In this document: piece after piece, positions 31,600 to 42,666 of the stretch
How the letters are laid out: every line of letters starts with the position of its first letter
How positions within the stretch are numbered: position 1 is the first letter of the stretch
Source: Aquarana catesbeiana
Taxonomy: Eukaryota > Chordata > Amphibia > Anura > Ranidae
DNA: 64,000 nucleotides
Assembly (NCBI RefSeq): GCF_042186555.1
Contig: NC_133330.1
Span: forward strand, 170,287,266 to 170,351,265
Direction of reading: 5' to 3'
Position numbers and translations under genes: made by a program
The notes under the pieces: generated by a model
The model's database searches: none
Seen by the model: the letters and a program-made list of their open reading frames with translations, nothing else
What the model was told of the DNA's origin: nothing

Positions 31600-34161
31600 T
31601 AGGGATGAGCCGAACACACGCAGCAGAACATGCAAACAGGCAAAAAATTTGTTTGAACACGCAAACACCATCAAAGTCTATGGGACACGAACATGAATAA
31701 TCAAAAGTGCTCATTTTAAAGGCTTATATGCAAGTTATTGTCATAAAAAGTGTTTGGGGACCTGGGTCCTGCTCCAGGGGACATGTATTAATGCAAAAAA
31801 AGTTTTAAAAATGGACGTTTTTTCCGGGCACAGTTATTTTAATAATGCTTAAAGTGAAACAATACAAGTGAAATATTCCTTTAAATTTCGTACCTGGGGG
31901 TTGTCTATAGTATGCCTGTAAAGTGGCACATGTTTCCCGTGTTTAGAACGGTCCGAGGGCAAAATGACATTTCTAAGGGAAAAAAAGTCATTTAAAACTA
32001 CTCTTGGCTATAATGAATTGCCGGTCCCAGCAATACAGATAAAAGAAGTCATTGAAAAAAATGGCATGGGATCCCCCCAGTCCATTAGCAGTCCCTTTGG
32101 GTTTGGTATGAATATTAAGGGGAACCCCGAATCAAAATTTGAAAAAAAATAAATTACGTGGGGGTCCCCCCAAATTCCATACCAAGCCCTTTAGGTCTGG
32201 TATGGATTTTAAGGGGAACCCCACGCCAAAATAAAAAAAAAATGGCGTGGGGGTCCCTCCAAAAATCCATACCAGACCCTTATCCAAGCATGCAACCTGG
32301 CAGGCCGCAGGAAAAGAGAGGGGACGAGAGCGCCCCCCCTCCTGAACTGTACCAGGCTTATTGGAATCTGGAAGCCCCTTTAACAAGGGGACCCCCAGAT
32401 CCCAGCCTCCCCCCTGTGCGAAATGGTAACCGGTACAAATGTACCCCTACCATTTCACAAAAAAGTGTCAAAATGGTAACAATGACAAGACACGGCTTGG
32501 GACAAGTCCTTTATTAAAAAATAAAAAAATAAAAATGTCCCACGAAGTCTTCTTCTTCTGCTCTTGCTCCGCCGATGGACCGAAAAAAAAAAAGCGACCG
32601 ACCCGCCTCCATGGGAGGCTCCCGCCGTATGACACATCTTCACTTTGACAGTTCTTTTATAACTGAGGGTGGGCCACACCGTGACGTTCCCGGGTGACCC
32701 CGCCCCCCTCTGACGCACGGGGCATCAGAGGGGGCCGGGGCCACCCGATTACGTAAATGGGTGGCCCCACCCCCTCTAATGCCCCGGGAAAGCCATATGG
32801 ATGTCCCCATGCATCAGAGGGGGCGGAATCACCCAAGAACGTCATGGTGTGGCCTCGCCCTCAGTTATAAAAGAACTGTCAAAGCGAAGACGCGTAATAC
32901 GGCGGGTGCCTCCCATGGAGGCGGGTCGATCGTGTTTTTTTTTCTTTTTCGGTCCGTCGGCGGAGCAAGAGATGAAGAAGAAGACTTTGTGGGACGTTTT
33001 TATTTTTTTATTTTTTAATAAAGGACTTGTCCCAAGCCATGTCTTGTCATTTTTGCCATATTGACACTTTTTTTGTGAAATGGTAGGGGTACATTTGTAC
33101 CCCGTTACCATTTCACACAGGGGGGAGGCCAGGATCTGGGGGTCCCCTTGTTAAAGGGGGCTTCCAGATTCCGATAAGCCCCATGCCCGCAGACCCCCAC
33201 AACCACTGGGCATCAACATGGGGACAAGGTGCTTTGGGGGCTACCCAAAGCACCCTCCCCTTGTTGAGGGCATGTGGCTTGGTGTGGTTCAGGAGGGGGG
33301 GCGCTCTCTTGTCACCACCTCTTTTCCTGTGGCCTGTCAGGTTGCATGCTCAGATAAGGGTCTGGTATGGATTTTGGGGGGACCTCCACGACATTTTTTT
33401 TTTTATTTTGGCGTGGGGTCCCCCTTAAACTCCATACCAGACCCTTTAGGTCTGGTAAGGATTTTAAGGGGGACCCCAAGCCATTTTTTTTAAATTTTGG
33501 CACGGGGTTCCCCTTAATATCCATACCAGGCCTGAAGGGCCTGGTATCGTATTTGGGGGGACCCCAGTGCAATTTTTAAAAATTTTGGTTCAGGGTTCCC
33601 CTTAATATTCATACCAGACCCAAAGGGACTGGTAATGGACTGGGGGATCCCATGCCGTTTTTTTTTAAGACTTATTTTATCTGTATTCCTGAGACCGACG
33701 ATTCATTATAGCCGCGAGTAATTTTAAATGACTTTTTTTCCTTTAGAAATGTCATTTTGCTCTCGGACCGTTCTAAACACGGGAAACATGCGCCACTTTA
33801 CAGGCATACTATAGACACCCCCCAGGTACGAAATTTAAAGGAATATTTCACTTTTATTATTTCACTTTAAGCATTATTAAAATCACTGCTCCCGAAAAAA
33901 TGGCCGTTTTAAAAACTTTTTTTTGCATTGATACATGTCCTCTGGGGCAGGACCCAGGTCCCCAAACACTTTTTATGACAATACCATGCATGTAAGCCTT
34001 TAAAATGAGCACTTTTGATTTCTTCCATAGACTTTTAAAGTGTGTTCTACGGCTTTCGAATTTGTCTCGAACACCCCAAATTGCTCGCTATTCGGCGAAC
34101 AGGCGAATACCCGATGTTCGAGTCGAACTTACGTTCGACTCAAACATCGGGCTCATCCCTA
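31600..34161. mobile_element. Foldback nonautonomous hAT element, 2.56 kb
   Basis: The termini TAGGGATGAGC (31600) and GCTCATCCCTA (34161) are inverted, with an 8-bp TSD in the DIRS Gag. The whole element is an imperfect palindrome: blocks such as CCATACCAGACCC, ACTTGTCCCAAGCC, GTTCTTTTATAACTGAGG and the CCCGTGTTTAGAACGGTC arms recur in mirror order, with the centre near 32750. No transposase is present. It is the same family as 55704-58723 and the half copies at 17160, 47116 and 51127. Confidence 0.85.
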
Positions 34162-34619
34162 TTGACGAGGAATGGAGCAAGGTAGATAAGAAGACCTCTA
34201 TGTCAAATAAAACCTCCAGGTTATATCCCTTCAAGGCTGAGGAAGTGAAACATCTGGAAAACGTTCCCCTCATAGACGCAGCTCTGATGCGACTGGCCAA
34301 GCACGTCACTCTTCCCTTGGAAGATGCAGTATCCTTCAAAGATGGGCTTGAGAGGAGAATAGACCAAGACCTGAAGAGGATTCACGGGTTAGCCGGTATG
34401 GCTTGCAAACCCGCTTTGGCCCTTGCAGCCATGTCCAAAGCCATGGAGTCTTGGACTTAGAATGTAGACTTCTTGCTCAGAGGAGTCTCAGAAGAACTGG
34501 CCAGGGGCTCAGCAATCCAGGAGCTGAAGCCTCGCAGTGGCCTTCCTGGGGGAGGCTTCAATCGACCTTATTTACCTGTCGGCTCGGATTATGCTGTCCT
34601 CGGTCACGGCTAAGCAGGC

Positions 34620-35480
34620 TGTCACGACTAATACTCACGAGGCCAAGATGCCGAGAGCGGCTCGCCCTTACGACAACGCGCACCCAAGCCCCTGGAGGTA
34701 ATACAGGGAGTTGGGGGCACGCAGAGGCACGGGCTTCCGGTAACTGCAGGATATCAGGAAGGCCTGATGGAAGTCCTAGTTGTTTATTGGAAGTACACCA
34801 GCGGGTGCCGTTCAGGACCGGGGAACTGAGGAACAGGAAGTCCGTTAAGCAGGCAGAGGTCAGAACCGGGGTATCAGGCAGATCAGAGTCCGTTAAGCAA
34901 GCAGAGGTCAGAACCGGGGTATCAGGCAGATCAGAGTTCGTTAAACAAGCAGAGGTCAGAACCGGGGTATCAGGCAGATCAGAGTCCGTTAAACAAGCAG
35001 AGGTCAGAACCAGGGTATCAGGCAGATCAGAGTCCGTTAAGCAAGCAGAGGTCAGGGTATCAGGCAGGCAGAGCAATCCGTGTAACTAGCAGAGGTCAGG
35101 GGTATCAGGCAGGCAGAGCAATCCGTGTAACTAGCAGAGGTCAGGGGTATCAGGCAGGCAGAGCAATTCGTTAAACAGGCAGAGGTTCAGCACAGGTAGT
35201 CAGGAGCAAAGAGCTTTCTGTGGTACAGGGAGACAGGAACAGCTGACGACAAACCAGCAAACCGACTGGGTGCTGGAGCCATCAGAAGTAGCCTCCCCGG
35301 CGAGCGCGTCAGCGTGACGCGCTACCGGGCACCCGCACGGACGACGGCACGCACACGGGAACCACCGTGCACCAGCGCGCGCCGCACCATTGGGCCGCGA
35401 ACGGGCGTACGTCTCAGTGCTAGCCCACCGCGCATGCGCCCCGAAGCCCGGAGGACGGAGGCGACCTGCGTCTCCTGACA
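34620..35480 (-). repeat. Gypsy 3' LTR
   Basis: It is 861 bp. It contains four 48-bp tandem units (from about 34838) and three shorter variant units, one more variant than the other LTR. The GC-rich end (35290-35480) is the U3 start in element orientation. Confidence 0.9.
34838..35190. repeat. Tandem repeats within the LTR
   Basis: The 48-bp unit CCGTTAAGCAAGCAGAGGTC plus GTATCAGGCAGATCAGAGT occurs four times, then three ~45-bp variants ending GGCAGGCAGAGCAAT. Because 48 is a multiple of three, long spurious open frames with repeated KQAEVRTGVSGRSE or its reverse arise here; they are not genes. The other LTR carries the same array at 40048-40345. Confidence 0.9.
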
Positions 35481-35494
35481 GTGCCCCCCTCCTA
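35481..35494 (-). promoter_or_regulatory. Polypurine tract
   Basis: On the minus strand AGGAGGGGGGCAC sits directly before the TGTCA start of the 3' LTR, the expected plus-strand primer site. Confidence 0.75.
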
Positions 35495-36905
35495 AGGGCG
35501 GACACTGGACGCCCAGACTGGACATCAATTCTGGATGGTCTCGATGAAAGGCTTGAATTAAACGTGGTGCATGCAGGTTCCTTGCGGGTTCCCAAGAATT
35601 GTCCTCAGGTGGGTATCCTTTCCACTGGATCAAATACTGTAGTTGCCTGCCCCTCTTCCTACAATTAAGGATGGCCTCTACCTTGAACTCGTTCTCCCCG
35701 TCCACCCTGATTGGTGGAGGAGGAAACTCTCCTCTTTCTGGAAAAGCGCTGGGCACCACAGGCTTTAACAAGGATACATGGAAGACAGGATGGATCCTGT
35801 ACGTTTTTGGTAGTGCTAGCTCCATGGCCACAGGATTGATAATTCTTTTGATAGGGAAAGGACCAATGAACTTGAGTCCCAGTTTCCGAGATGGCACAGG
35901 TAGTTTAAGATTGGTGGTGGATAACCAAACCTCCTGCCCTATATTAAACGTTGGATTTTCCTTCCTGCCCCGGTCATACTGCTCCTTGTAGTCCCTTTGA
36001 GCTTTCCGTAACATGTCTTGGATCCTCTGGAAATTAGATCGTAAGGAGGTTATCCTGTCGTGAACTGCAGGGACTGCTATCTCAGGAATATCGTTAGACA
36101 GAAACGTAGGGTGAAATCCGCAATTTGCCCAAAAAGGTGTTTGGTTGGTAGCTGTGTGAACGGAATTGTTATAAGCGAACTCCGCATACAGGAGAAGACT
36201 TGCCCAATCATCCTGGGATCCTGAGCAGAAGCAACGGAGGTATTGCTCTAGGGTCTGGTTCGTCCTCTCCGTTTGACCGTTGCTCTGAGGATGATAAGCT
36301 GATGAGAGGCAAACTTTGATATCCAGGGCTTTGCAGAGCTCCTTCCAGAATTTAGACGTAAATTGCACACCCCTATCCGACACTATACTCCTTGGTACGC
36401 CATGGAGCCTGATGATTTCCTTCAGAAAAGTATTGGCCGTATCCACAGCAGACGGAGTGCCCTCCATGGGCAAAAAATGAGCCATCTTGGAGAGATGGTC
36501 GACCACGACAAAAATAGTGGTAAAACCTCCCGAGGCTGGCAAGTCCACGATGAAATCCATGGACACGTCAGTCCATGGTCGTTCTGGAATGGGCAGGGGT
36601 TTGAGCAGACCCCAGGACTTAGTGTTTTGGCCCTTGTTCTCCTGACAAAGAGGACAGGAGGTCACATACTCCCTGCAGTCCCGTCTCCACCCAGGCCACC
36701 AGAAGGAGCGAGAGATCAGCTCAGATGTTTTCCTTATTCCGAAGTGTCCTGCCAGTTTATGATCATGGCACATTTGAAGGGTTAATGACCGTGTCTCCTG
36801 AGGTACAAAAATTTTTCCCCGGATCCAAAAAAAATTCCCATACTTTTTCAAGGAGTGTACCTCTGGTTCCGTACATGAGTTAGACGAGGATTTGATGGAT
36901 AACAT
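35481..36905 (-). pseudogene. Gypsy integrase with C-terminal chromodomain
   Basis: From ATG at 36905, the zinc-binding HHCC domain spans residues about 47-90 (CHDHKLAGHFGIRKTSELI...TSCPLC). The DDE core has D117 in MDFIVDLP, D177 in SIVSDRGVQF and E213 in SNGQTERTNQ, with the D,D-35-E spacing kept. A GPF/Y-like KFIGPFPIKRI follows. A chromodomain at residues 407-460 (FKVEAILNCRKRG, YLIQWKGYPPEDNSWEPA) could direct integration to histone-marked chromatin. All catalytic residues are present. The frame does not end before the LTR but runs into it to 35322, so the normal stop seems lost. It is out of frame with the RNase H piece upstream. Confidence 0.85.
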
Positions 36906-37216
36906 TAAGTCCGCCCAAGGAAGTTTTGAGGAGAGAGGATTGTGCTCGGTTCCGGAGTTTGGGGATCAGCCGAGAACATCCGAGAGAGGGCGTCTGCCTT
37001 TCCATTCTTTGCACCAGGTCTGTAGGAAATATGAAAGTTGAAGCGAGAGAAGAAGAGGGCCCAACGGGCTTGTCTGGGTTTGAGTCGTTTTGCTGTCCGG
37101 AGATATTCAAGGTTCTTGTGATCTGTAAAGATCATCACTGGGTGTAGTGCCCCCTCAAGCAAATAGCTCCATTCCTCCAGGGCGAATTTGATGGCCAGCA
37201 GCTCCCTGTCACCCAC
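36905..37216 (-). pseudogene. Gypsy RNase H and connection segment
   Basis: The frame reads [53 protein letters not shown] and [11 protein letters not shown], the RNase H motifs with the acidic E and D residues and the ADALSR end. It is one frame off from the RT ORF; the change lies at the run of eight G residues at 37230-37240 (C run on the coding strand). The stop at 36905 overlaps the ATG of the integrase frame. A homopolymer slip is the simplest cause of the first break. Confidence 0.85.
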
Positions 37217-37224
37217 ATCGTAGT

Positions 37225-39834
37225 TTAATTCCGGGGGGGGCTGAGTTTCCGGGATGCAAACGCAACGGGATGTAGGATGGCTTTAGGTCCCTGTCTTTGG
37301 GAAAGAATTGCTCCTGTTGCGATCTCCGATGCATCCACCTCTAGTATGAATGGCTGAGAAGGGTTGGGGTGACGAAGAATTGGAGCGGAACTGAACAGGG
37401 TCTTCAATTTCAGAAAGGCTTCCTGTGCAGCTTGGGACCACCGGAATGAACCGTGCTGGCGGGTTAGCTGGGTGATAGGTGCCACTATGGCAGAGAATCC
37501 AACAATAAATTTCCAGTAGAAGTTGGCAAATCCTATAAACCGCTGGACTCCTCTTTTATCAGATGGGGCTGGCCACTCCTGGATAGCTTGTATCTTTTGA
37601 GGATCCATTGTGACCCCATTTGCTGATATGATGAACCCCAGGAATTGCATGACTGGTTTTTCAAACTCACACTTCTCCACTTTCAAGTAGAGCTTGTGTT
37701 GCTTCAGTATGGTAAGAACCTTTTTCACGTGCCCCTTGTGTAGCTCAATCGTGGAGGAGAAAATTAGTATATCGTCCAAATAGACCACAAGGAAATCATC
37801 CAGGTATTCTCGGAATATATCATTTACTAGGTGTTGAAAAGTGGCCGGAGCATTACAAAGCCCGAATGGCATCACCAAGTACTCGAAGTGCCCAAATCTG
37901 GACCTGAAGGCCGTCTTCCATTCCTCCCCGGCCCTGATTCTGACAAGGTTATAGGCACCTTGGAGATCTAATTTGGAAAAGACTTTAGCTGATCGGAACC
38001 GTTGGAACAGCTCCGGGATGAGCGGCAGTGGGTACCTGTTCTTGATAGTAATATTATTAAGCTGCCGGTAGTCCACACAGGGTCTAAGGGAGGCGTCTTT
38101 CTTCCCAACAAAGAATATACCTGCTCCGGCAGGTGGGGACGAGGGACGAATTAATCCCTTTTTCAGATTCTCGTTGATATATTGTTTGAGAGCCTCCAGC
38201 TCAATCTCCGAGAGGGGAAATATACGACCAAACGGGATTTCCAACCCCGGCAGCAGGTCAATCGGGCAGTCATAGGGTCGATGAGGTGGTAGGCGATCGG
38301 CCATTTGTTTGTTGAAGACTTCCTGGAACTCAAGATATTCATGGGGAACATGTTGGAGTTTATCTGATGGAACAGTAACCGTAGCACACACTTTCAGAGC
38401 CGAAGGGAAGCAATGTTGAGAGCAATATGGAGAAGGAAAAGATACCGCCTTAGCACTCCATTGAATTTGTGGATCGTGAGCCTGTAGCCAGGGCAAGCCT
38501 AGAATGACTGGAAACATGGGAGAATGAATGAGGTCTAGGCGTAGGAGCTCTTGATGCCCGGAATCGGTAGTTACTAGAATAGGTTGGGTCTCCTGGGTAA
38601 TTGGACCTGAACTAGGGAGAGACCCATCAGCCAGATGTACTCGTAGGTTTTGAGCTTTGGTTTGCAAGGGGATACGCAGGTTGTGGGCCAAGGCAGCATC
38701 CATGAAGCAGCTACATGCACCTGAATCAATGATGGCCGGCAAGCGGGACTCCCCTTCCGGTAGCTGTAGAGAAACAAACAACATCACGTAAGATTTAGGA
38801 GCATTGTTGTCTTGGCAATTCATCAATTTTGGCTGAAAGAACTTACTGGGCCTTATCGGGCAGTTGCGCAGGAAGTGTCCGGCCCCTCCGCAATAGAGAC
38901 ACAAGTTGGACTGCCGTCTGCGTTGTCTCTCTTCTGAGGTCAGGGGTGCCCGGACCAGGCCGAGCTGCATGGTTTCGGCCTCGGAAGGTGTTGTAGAACC
39001 AGCTGCCATAGGGGATGGTGACTGCACAGGTAGGGGTCTCGACGGCGTCCACACAGGGCGTGGACTTTGGAACCGCTCTGAACGATGTTCCCGCAAACGT
39101 CTTTCCAGTTTTGTGGCTGCTTGGATTAATTCTTCCAAAGAAGCGGGAGTCTCCATCATGGCTAACTCATCCTTAAGGAGTTCGGACAAGCCTTGACGGT
39201 ACTGGTAGCGCAGGGCCGGCTCGTTCCAGTTCGTGTCGGCTGCCCATTTACGGAACTCCACCGTATAGTCCTCAATCGGTCTCCTTCCTTGGGACAGGTG
39301 GTGCAGGATGGTTTCGGCTGTAGCCATACGCTGTGGGTCATCATAGAGCTGGGACATACTCTCGAAGAAGGTATCAATTGTATTTAGCACCTGACTTCCC
39401 TGTTCCATCAAGCCGTGGGCCCAAGCCTGAGGTTCTTCAGACAGCAGGGAGATCGCAAATCCCACCTTGACCACCTCTGATGCGAAAGTTCGGGGCTGGA
39501 GGGCGAAATAGAGAGAGCATGCGTTCTTAAACGCCCTAAATTTCTTACGGTCCCCTGAGAACCGTTCGGGTGTAGGGACCCTGGGTTCCGGAAGCGCCAT
39601 GACAACTGTGGGACTGGCGATAGCCTGGTGAAGCGGACCTTCACTACTGGGTGCGGGAGCTGCGGCGGCAGAAGGGAGTGGCCCCGTAAGCTGTTGGAGG
39701 CGGTTGTCGATTTGAGTATATCCCTCTTGTAGTTTCTGCACCGAGTCGGCCAGGATGGAAACCTGCTGACACAGGATCTCCAAGGGGGAGCGCGCTCTGT
39801 CGGCCTCGGACATCTGGCTGGTTTGTACTGTCAT
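37225..39834 (-). CDS. Gypsy Gag-protease-reverse transcriptase polyprotein (869 codons, frame then broken)
   Basis: A long open frame. Gag: residues 1-300 with a short coiled coil ([19 protein letters not shown]), [20 protein letters not shown] and a retrotransposon-Gag core; CCHC knuckle [14 protein letters not shown] at 312-325. Protease: [12 protein letters not shown] near 368, with DSGA in place of the usual DTGA/DSGA active site. RT: PVDYRQLN-type [19 protein letters not shown] near 585-605, KLDLQGAYN near 621, and YLDDILIF at 685-692 (active-site DD kept). Start of RNase [16 protein letters not shown] near 830. The frame is lost at 37225. The first ATG (39834) lies inside the last bases of the 5' [15 protein letters not shown] seven codons later may be the true start. 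Gag and Pol share one frame, as in Sushi-type chromoviruses. Confidence 0.9.
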   Translation of the reverse strand: MTVQTSQMSEADRARSPLEILCQQVSILADSVQKLQEGYTQIDNRLQQLTGPLPSAAAAPAPSSEGPLHQAIASPTVVMALPEPRVPTPERFSGDRKKFRAFKNACSLYFALQPRTFASEVVKVGFAISLLSEEPQAWAHGLMEQGSQVLNTIDTFFESMSQLYDDPQRMATAETILHHLSQGRRPIEDYTVEFRKWAADTNWNEPALRYQYRQGLSELLKDELAMMETPASLEELIQAATKLERRLREHRSERFQSPRPVWTPSRPLPVQSPSPMAAGSTTPSEAETMQLGLVRAPLTSEERQRRRQSNLCLYCGGAGHFLRNCPIRPSKFFQPKLMNCQDNNAPKSYVMLFVSLQLPEGESRLPAIIDSGACSCFMDAALAHNLRIPLQTKAQNLRVHLADGSLPSSGPITQETQPILVTTDSGHQELLRLDLIHSPMFPVILGLPWLQAHDPQIQWSAKAVSFPSPYCSQHCFPSALKVCATVTVPSDKLQHVPHEYLEFQEVFNKQMADRLPPHRPYDCPIDLLPGLEIPFGRIFPLSEIELEALKQYINENLKKGLIRPSSPPAGAGIFFVGKKDASLRPCVDYRQLNNITIKNRYPLPLIPELFQRFRSAKVFSKLDLQGAYNLVRIRAGEEWKTAFRSRFGHFEYLVMPFGLCNAPATFQHLVNDIFREYLDDFLVVYLDDILIFSSTIELHKGHVKKVLTILKQHKLYLKVEKCEFEKPVMQFLGFIISANGVTMDPQKIQAIQEWPAPSDKRGVQRFIGFANFYWKFIVGFSAIVAPITQLTRQHGSFRWSQAAQEAFLKLKTLFSSAPILRHPNPSQPFILEVDASEIATGAILSQRQGPKAILHPVAFASRKLSPPRN

Positions 39835-40646
39835 GACTAATACTCACCAAGGCCAAGATGCCGAGAGCGGCTCGCCCTTACGACAACGCGCACCCAAGCC
39901 CCTGGAGGTAATACAGGGAGTTGGGGGCACGCAGAGGCACGGGCTTCCGGTAACTGCAGGATATCAGGAAGGCCTGATGGAAGTCCTAGTTGTTTATTGG
40001 AAGTACACCAGCGGGTGCCGTTCAGGACCGGGGAACTGAGGAACAGGAAGTCCGTTAAGCAGGCAGAGGTCAGAACCGGGGTATCAGGCAGATCAGAGTC
40101 CGTTAAGCAAGTAGAGGTCAGAACCGTGGGTATCAGGCAGATCAGAGTCCGTTAAACAAGCAGAGGTCAAAACCGGAGTATCAGGCAGATCAGAGTCCGT
40201 TAAACAAGCAGAGGTCAGAACCGGGGTATCAGGCAGATCAGAGTCTGTTAAGCAAGCAGAGGTCAGGGTATCAGGCAGGCAGAGCAATCCGTGTAACTAG
40301 CAGAGGTCAGGGGTATCAGGCAGGCAGAGCAATCCGTTAAACAGGCAGAGGTTCAGCACAGGTAGTCAGGAGCAAAGAGCTTTCTATGGTACAGGGAGAC
40401 AGGAACAGCTGACGACAAACCAGCAACCCGACTGGGTGCTGGAGCCGTCAGAAGTAGCCTCCCCGGCGAGCGCGTCAGCGTGATGCGCTACCGGGCACCA
40501 GCACGGGCGACGGTGCGCACACGGGGACCGCCGTGCACCTGCGCGTGCCGCACCATTGGGCCGCGAATGGGCGTACATCTCAGCGCTAGCCCACCGCGCA
40601 TGCGCCCCGAAGCCCGGCGGACGGAGGCGACCTGCGTCTCCTGACA
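39829..40646 (-). repeat. Gypsy 5' LTR
   Basis: It is 818 bp, TGTCA to TGACA, with a 48-bp tandem array at 40048-40345. No clear tRNA primer-binding site follows the LTR on the internal side; the next bases on the coding strand are GTACAAACCAGCC. Confidence 0.9.
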
Positions 40647-40651
40647 CAGGC
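40647..40651. repeat. Gypsy 5-bp TSD, right copy
   Basis: CAGGC, identical to 34615-34619. DIRS Gag coding sequence resumes here. Confidence 0.85.
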
Positions 40652-42655
40652 CTTGTGTTTGCGCCCCTGGGTCGCCGACCCAGCATCCAAACAAGCCTGG
40701 TGTAGGATTTCCTTTGAGGGGTCCTCATTGTTCGGCAACAGGCTGGACAATGCCATAGCCCGGGCCACAGTTGGGAAGTCAGGCTTCCTGCCTCAGGATA
40801 GGTGTCCGTTCAGTCAGAAGAGGCCCCAGCACAGAAGACGTAGTACTGAAGGTTCAAGGGAAGCATGCTCTTATGGTCCCAGCCGAGACTTCAGAAGGAA
40901 TTGGAGCAGAGGGCAGGCATCCTTCCAGAAGCCCACCAAGAGCCAGGCATCCAGTGGACAAGAGCCGGCTAAGTCATTTTGAGATTGGCCCCACCCAGGT
41001 GGGTGGCACATCTGGGTGGCCTCAATCTTGGACTACTGGACCTTCATGATGGTCTCCATAGGCCACACATGGTCCTTCACCAGTACTCCTCCCCCAGATG
41101 TATTTCCACCCTGCTACCATGGTCAGAAGAAAAGAAGCAGGTGTTACTAACCTACTAACGTGGATTCGCTGATAGTACAGGAGGACATGGTGCCTGTCCC
41201 AACGGGTGAAGAGTTTCAGGGGGTATACTCCCCGTTCTTTTTAGTTCTGAATAAAAACGGTTTGTGGTGCCCAGTGATAGACCTAACTTACCTAAACAAG
41301 TTTATAAAATATGAAAGATTCAAAATTGAGACTCTGTTTACCATCCAACAAACCGTGCAGCCAGGCAATTGGCTGATCTCAATCAACTTAAAAGATGGTT
41401 AATTCCACATGCCTGTGGCAGAGGAATTCTGCAAATACCTCCGGTTTCAAGACGGGCAAGAACATCTACAGTTCACCTGCCTCGAGTTTTCTCAAAAGTT
41501 CTTTTGGAGGTGGTGGCCCTCATCAGAACAAAAGAGATATGCTTGTACCACTACCTCGACGACCTCCTGTTGCTGTCCCAAGACAAGAAGCAGCTGTTGG
41601 TCCACAGGGAGCAGGCTATCTCCACACTGACCAAATTCGGTTGGCTCCTAAACCTGGAAAAAAGCCATTTAGATCCGGTCCAGCGCCTGATATACTAAGG
41701 GGCCCAGTTCGACATGGTGGAAAGTACCATCTCGCTCCCAGTGGAGAAGATCCCAGTCATTCGGGAGAGAATCTCATGAGCTCTGAGCTTCCCATGCCTG
41801 AAGGCCTCACAGTGCCTAAAAATTATCAGCACGATGGTCTCTACAACCCCCATGGTCAAGTGGTCTCTGTGGAGGTTATGCCCTTTCCAAACAGGGTTTC
41901 TTCAGCAGTGGAAATCAGGGGACAACAGTCAATTGATTCACATAATGTCAGTGATGAGGAGCAGCCTCTTCTGGTGGCTTCAGCGCAGAAATATGCTCAC
42001 CTGCCACTCTATTGTACCCGTGTCATGAGTCACGGTCACAACCGATGCCAGCGGTGCTGGATGGGGAGCCCTCTGCAAGTCAGAGCTTGCTCAAGGCAAG
42101 TGGGATACCCATCTTCACAACCTGGGCTCAAACGTCCTGGAACTTCGGGCAGCCTGGTGTGCCCTCCGATCCTTCACCCATCTCCTAAAAGGGGAATCAG
42201 TGTTATTAAGAATGGACAACACCACAGCGGTCTCCCATGTGAAGAGACAAGGGGGCACCCAGAGCTCCACCCTGCTCTAAGAAGTCAAGCCCATCATATC
42301 TTGGGCCCAGAGAAACCTGGCCAATATTTCAGTGGTCTTCATCCTGGGAGTCCACAACATCCAAGCGGACTCCCAGTTGGACAACAACGAGTGGTCCCTT
42401 CATGTGCAGACGTTCGAATGGATCCTGTCCTTGGGAGTCAATCCCGAAGTAGATCTATTTGCATCCCCCTATAACTTCAAGATCAAGAAGTATTACACTC
42501 AGGGTCGTTGCAGCCAGGCCTTCGAAATAGATGCCCTGACACATCAGTGGAATTTCAACAGGGCATACGCCTTTCCCCGGCTCCTGATCATCCTAAGGTT
42601 CTTACGGAGACTTCAAGTGGAAGCGGTTAAAGTGGTGGTGATAGCACCTTACTAG
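40652..42655 (+). pseudogene. DIRS1-like Gag end, reverse transcriptase and RNase H
   Basis: Gag C-terminus resumes as WVADPASKQAWCRISFEGS (about 40672). RT motifs follow in shifting frames: YSPFFLVLNKNGLWCPVIDL and LNKFIKYERFKIETL (about 41225-41335), WLISINLKDG (41370-41402, normally followed by AYFHIPV), then HYLDDLLLLSQDKKQ (about 41550), the DD box. A stop falls directly after the KDG block. The C-terminal part of the RNase H region shows HNIQADSQLDNNEWSLH, EVDLFASPYNFKIKKYY and ALTHQWNFNRAYAFPRL (42345-42590), which are landmarks of DIRS polymerases. The plus-strand order and orientation fit the outer element. Confidence 0.8.
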
Positions 42656-42666
42656 CCAAACAGGCC

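Larger units (their letters stand above)
30898..34615 (+). pseudogene. DIRS1-like Gag, split by the hAT insertion
   Basis: The first part (about 31380-31599) translates to PPLIPRTARWWEIVGG, KKALKWKYAFSPPAKQ and SELKDLFDE. After the hAT (31600-34161) it resumes with EEWSKVDKKTSMSNKTSRLY, FKAEEVKHLENVPLIDAALM and IHGLAGMACKPALALAAMSK, typical of DIRS Gag from fish and amphibians. The TSD codons (ttgatgag and ttgacgag) fall on the LFDE junction. The C-terminal part continues after the Gypsy insertion at 40652 (WVADPASKQAWCRISFEGS). Further frameshifts exist between 30900 and 31380. Gag would package the RNA; this copy cannot. Confidence 0.8.
34620..40646 (-). mobile_element. Ty3/Gypsy chromovirus-type LTR retrotransposon
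   Basis: Two LTRs (34620-35480 and 39829-40646) start TGTCA and end TGACA. A 5-bp TSD CAGGC lies at 34615-34619 and 40647-40651. Minus-strand coding runs Gag, protease, RT, RNase H, integrase, chromodomain, the Ty3/Gypsy order. A polypurine tract abuts the 3' LTR at 35481-35494. A chromodomain places it with the vertebrate chromoviruses (Sushi-like). The LTRs are nearly identical over their first ~220 bp but differ at about 15 mostly CpG sites in the last ~180 bp, so the insertion is fairly recent. It is inserted in the DIRS1-like Gag. Confidence 0.9.

Noticed and set aside
34403..35089. A 228-codon frame with repeated KQAEVRTGVSGRSE
   Set aside because: It is a product of the 48-bp tandem array in the Gypsy LTR, whose unit length is a multiple of three; the opposite strand is open for the same reason.
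34838..35190. Regularly spaced repeats that could suggest a CRISPR array
   Set aside because: The repeats are contiguous without unique spacers and lie in an LTR of a eukaryotic retrotransposon.
40155..40345. The repeated LPDTPVLTSACLTDSD peptide near the right LTR
   Set aside because: A translation of the LTR tandem array.
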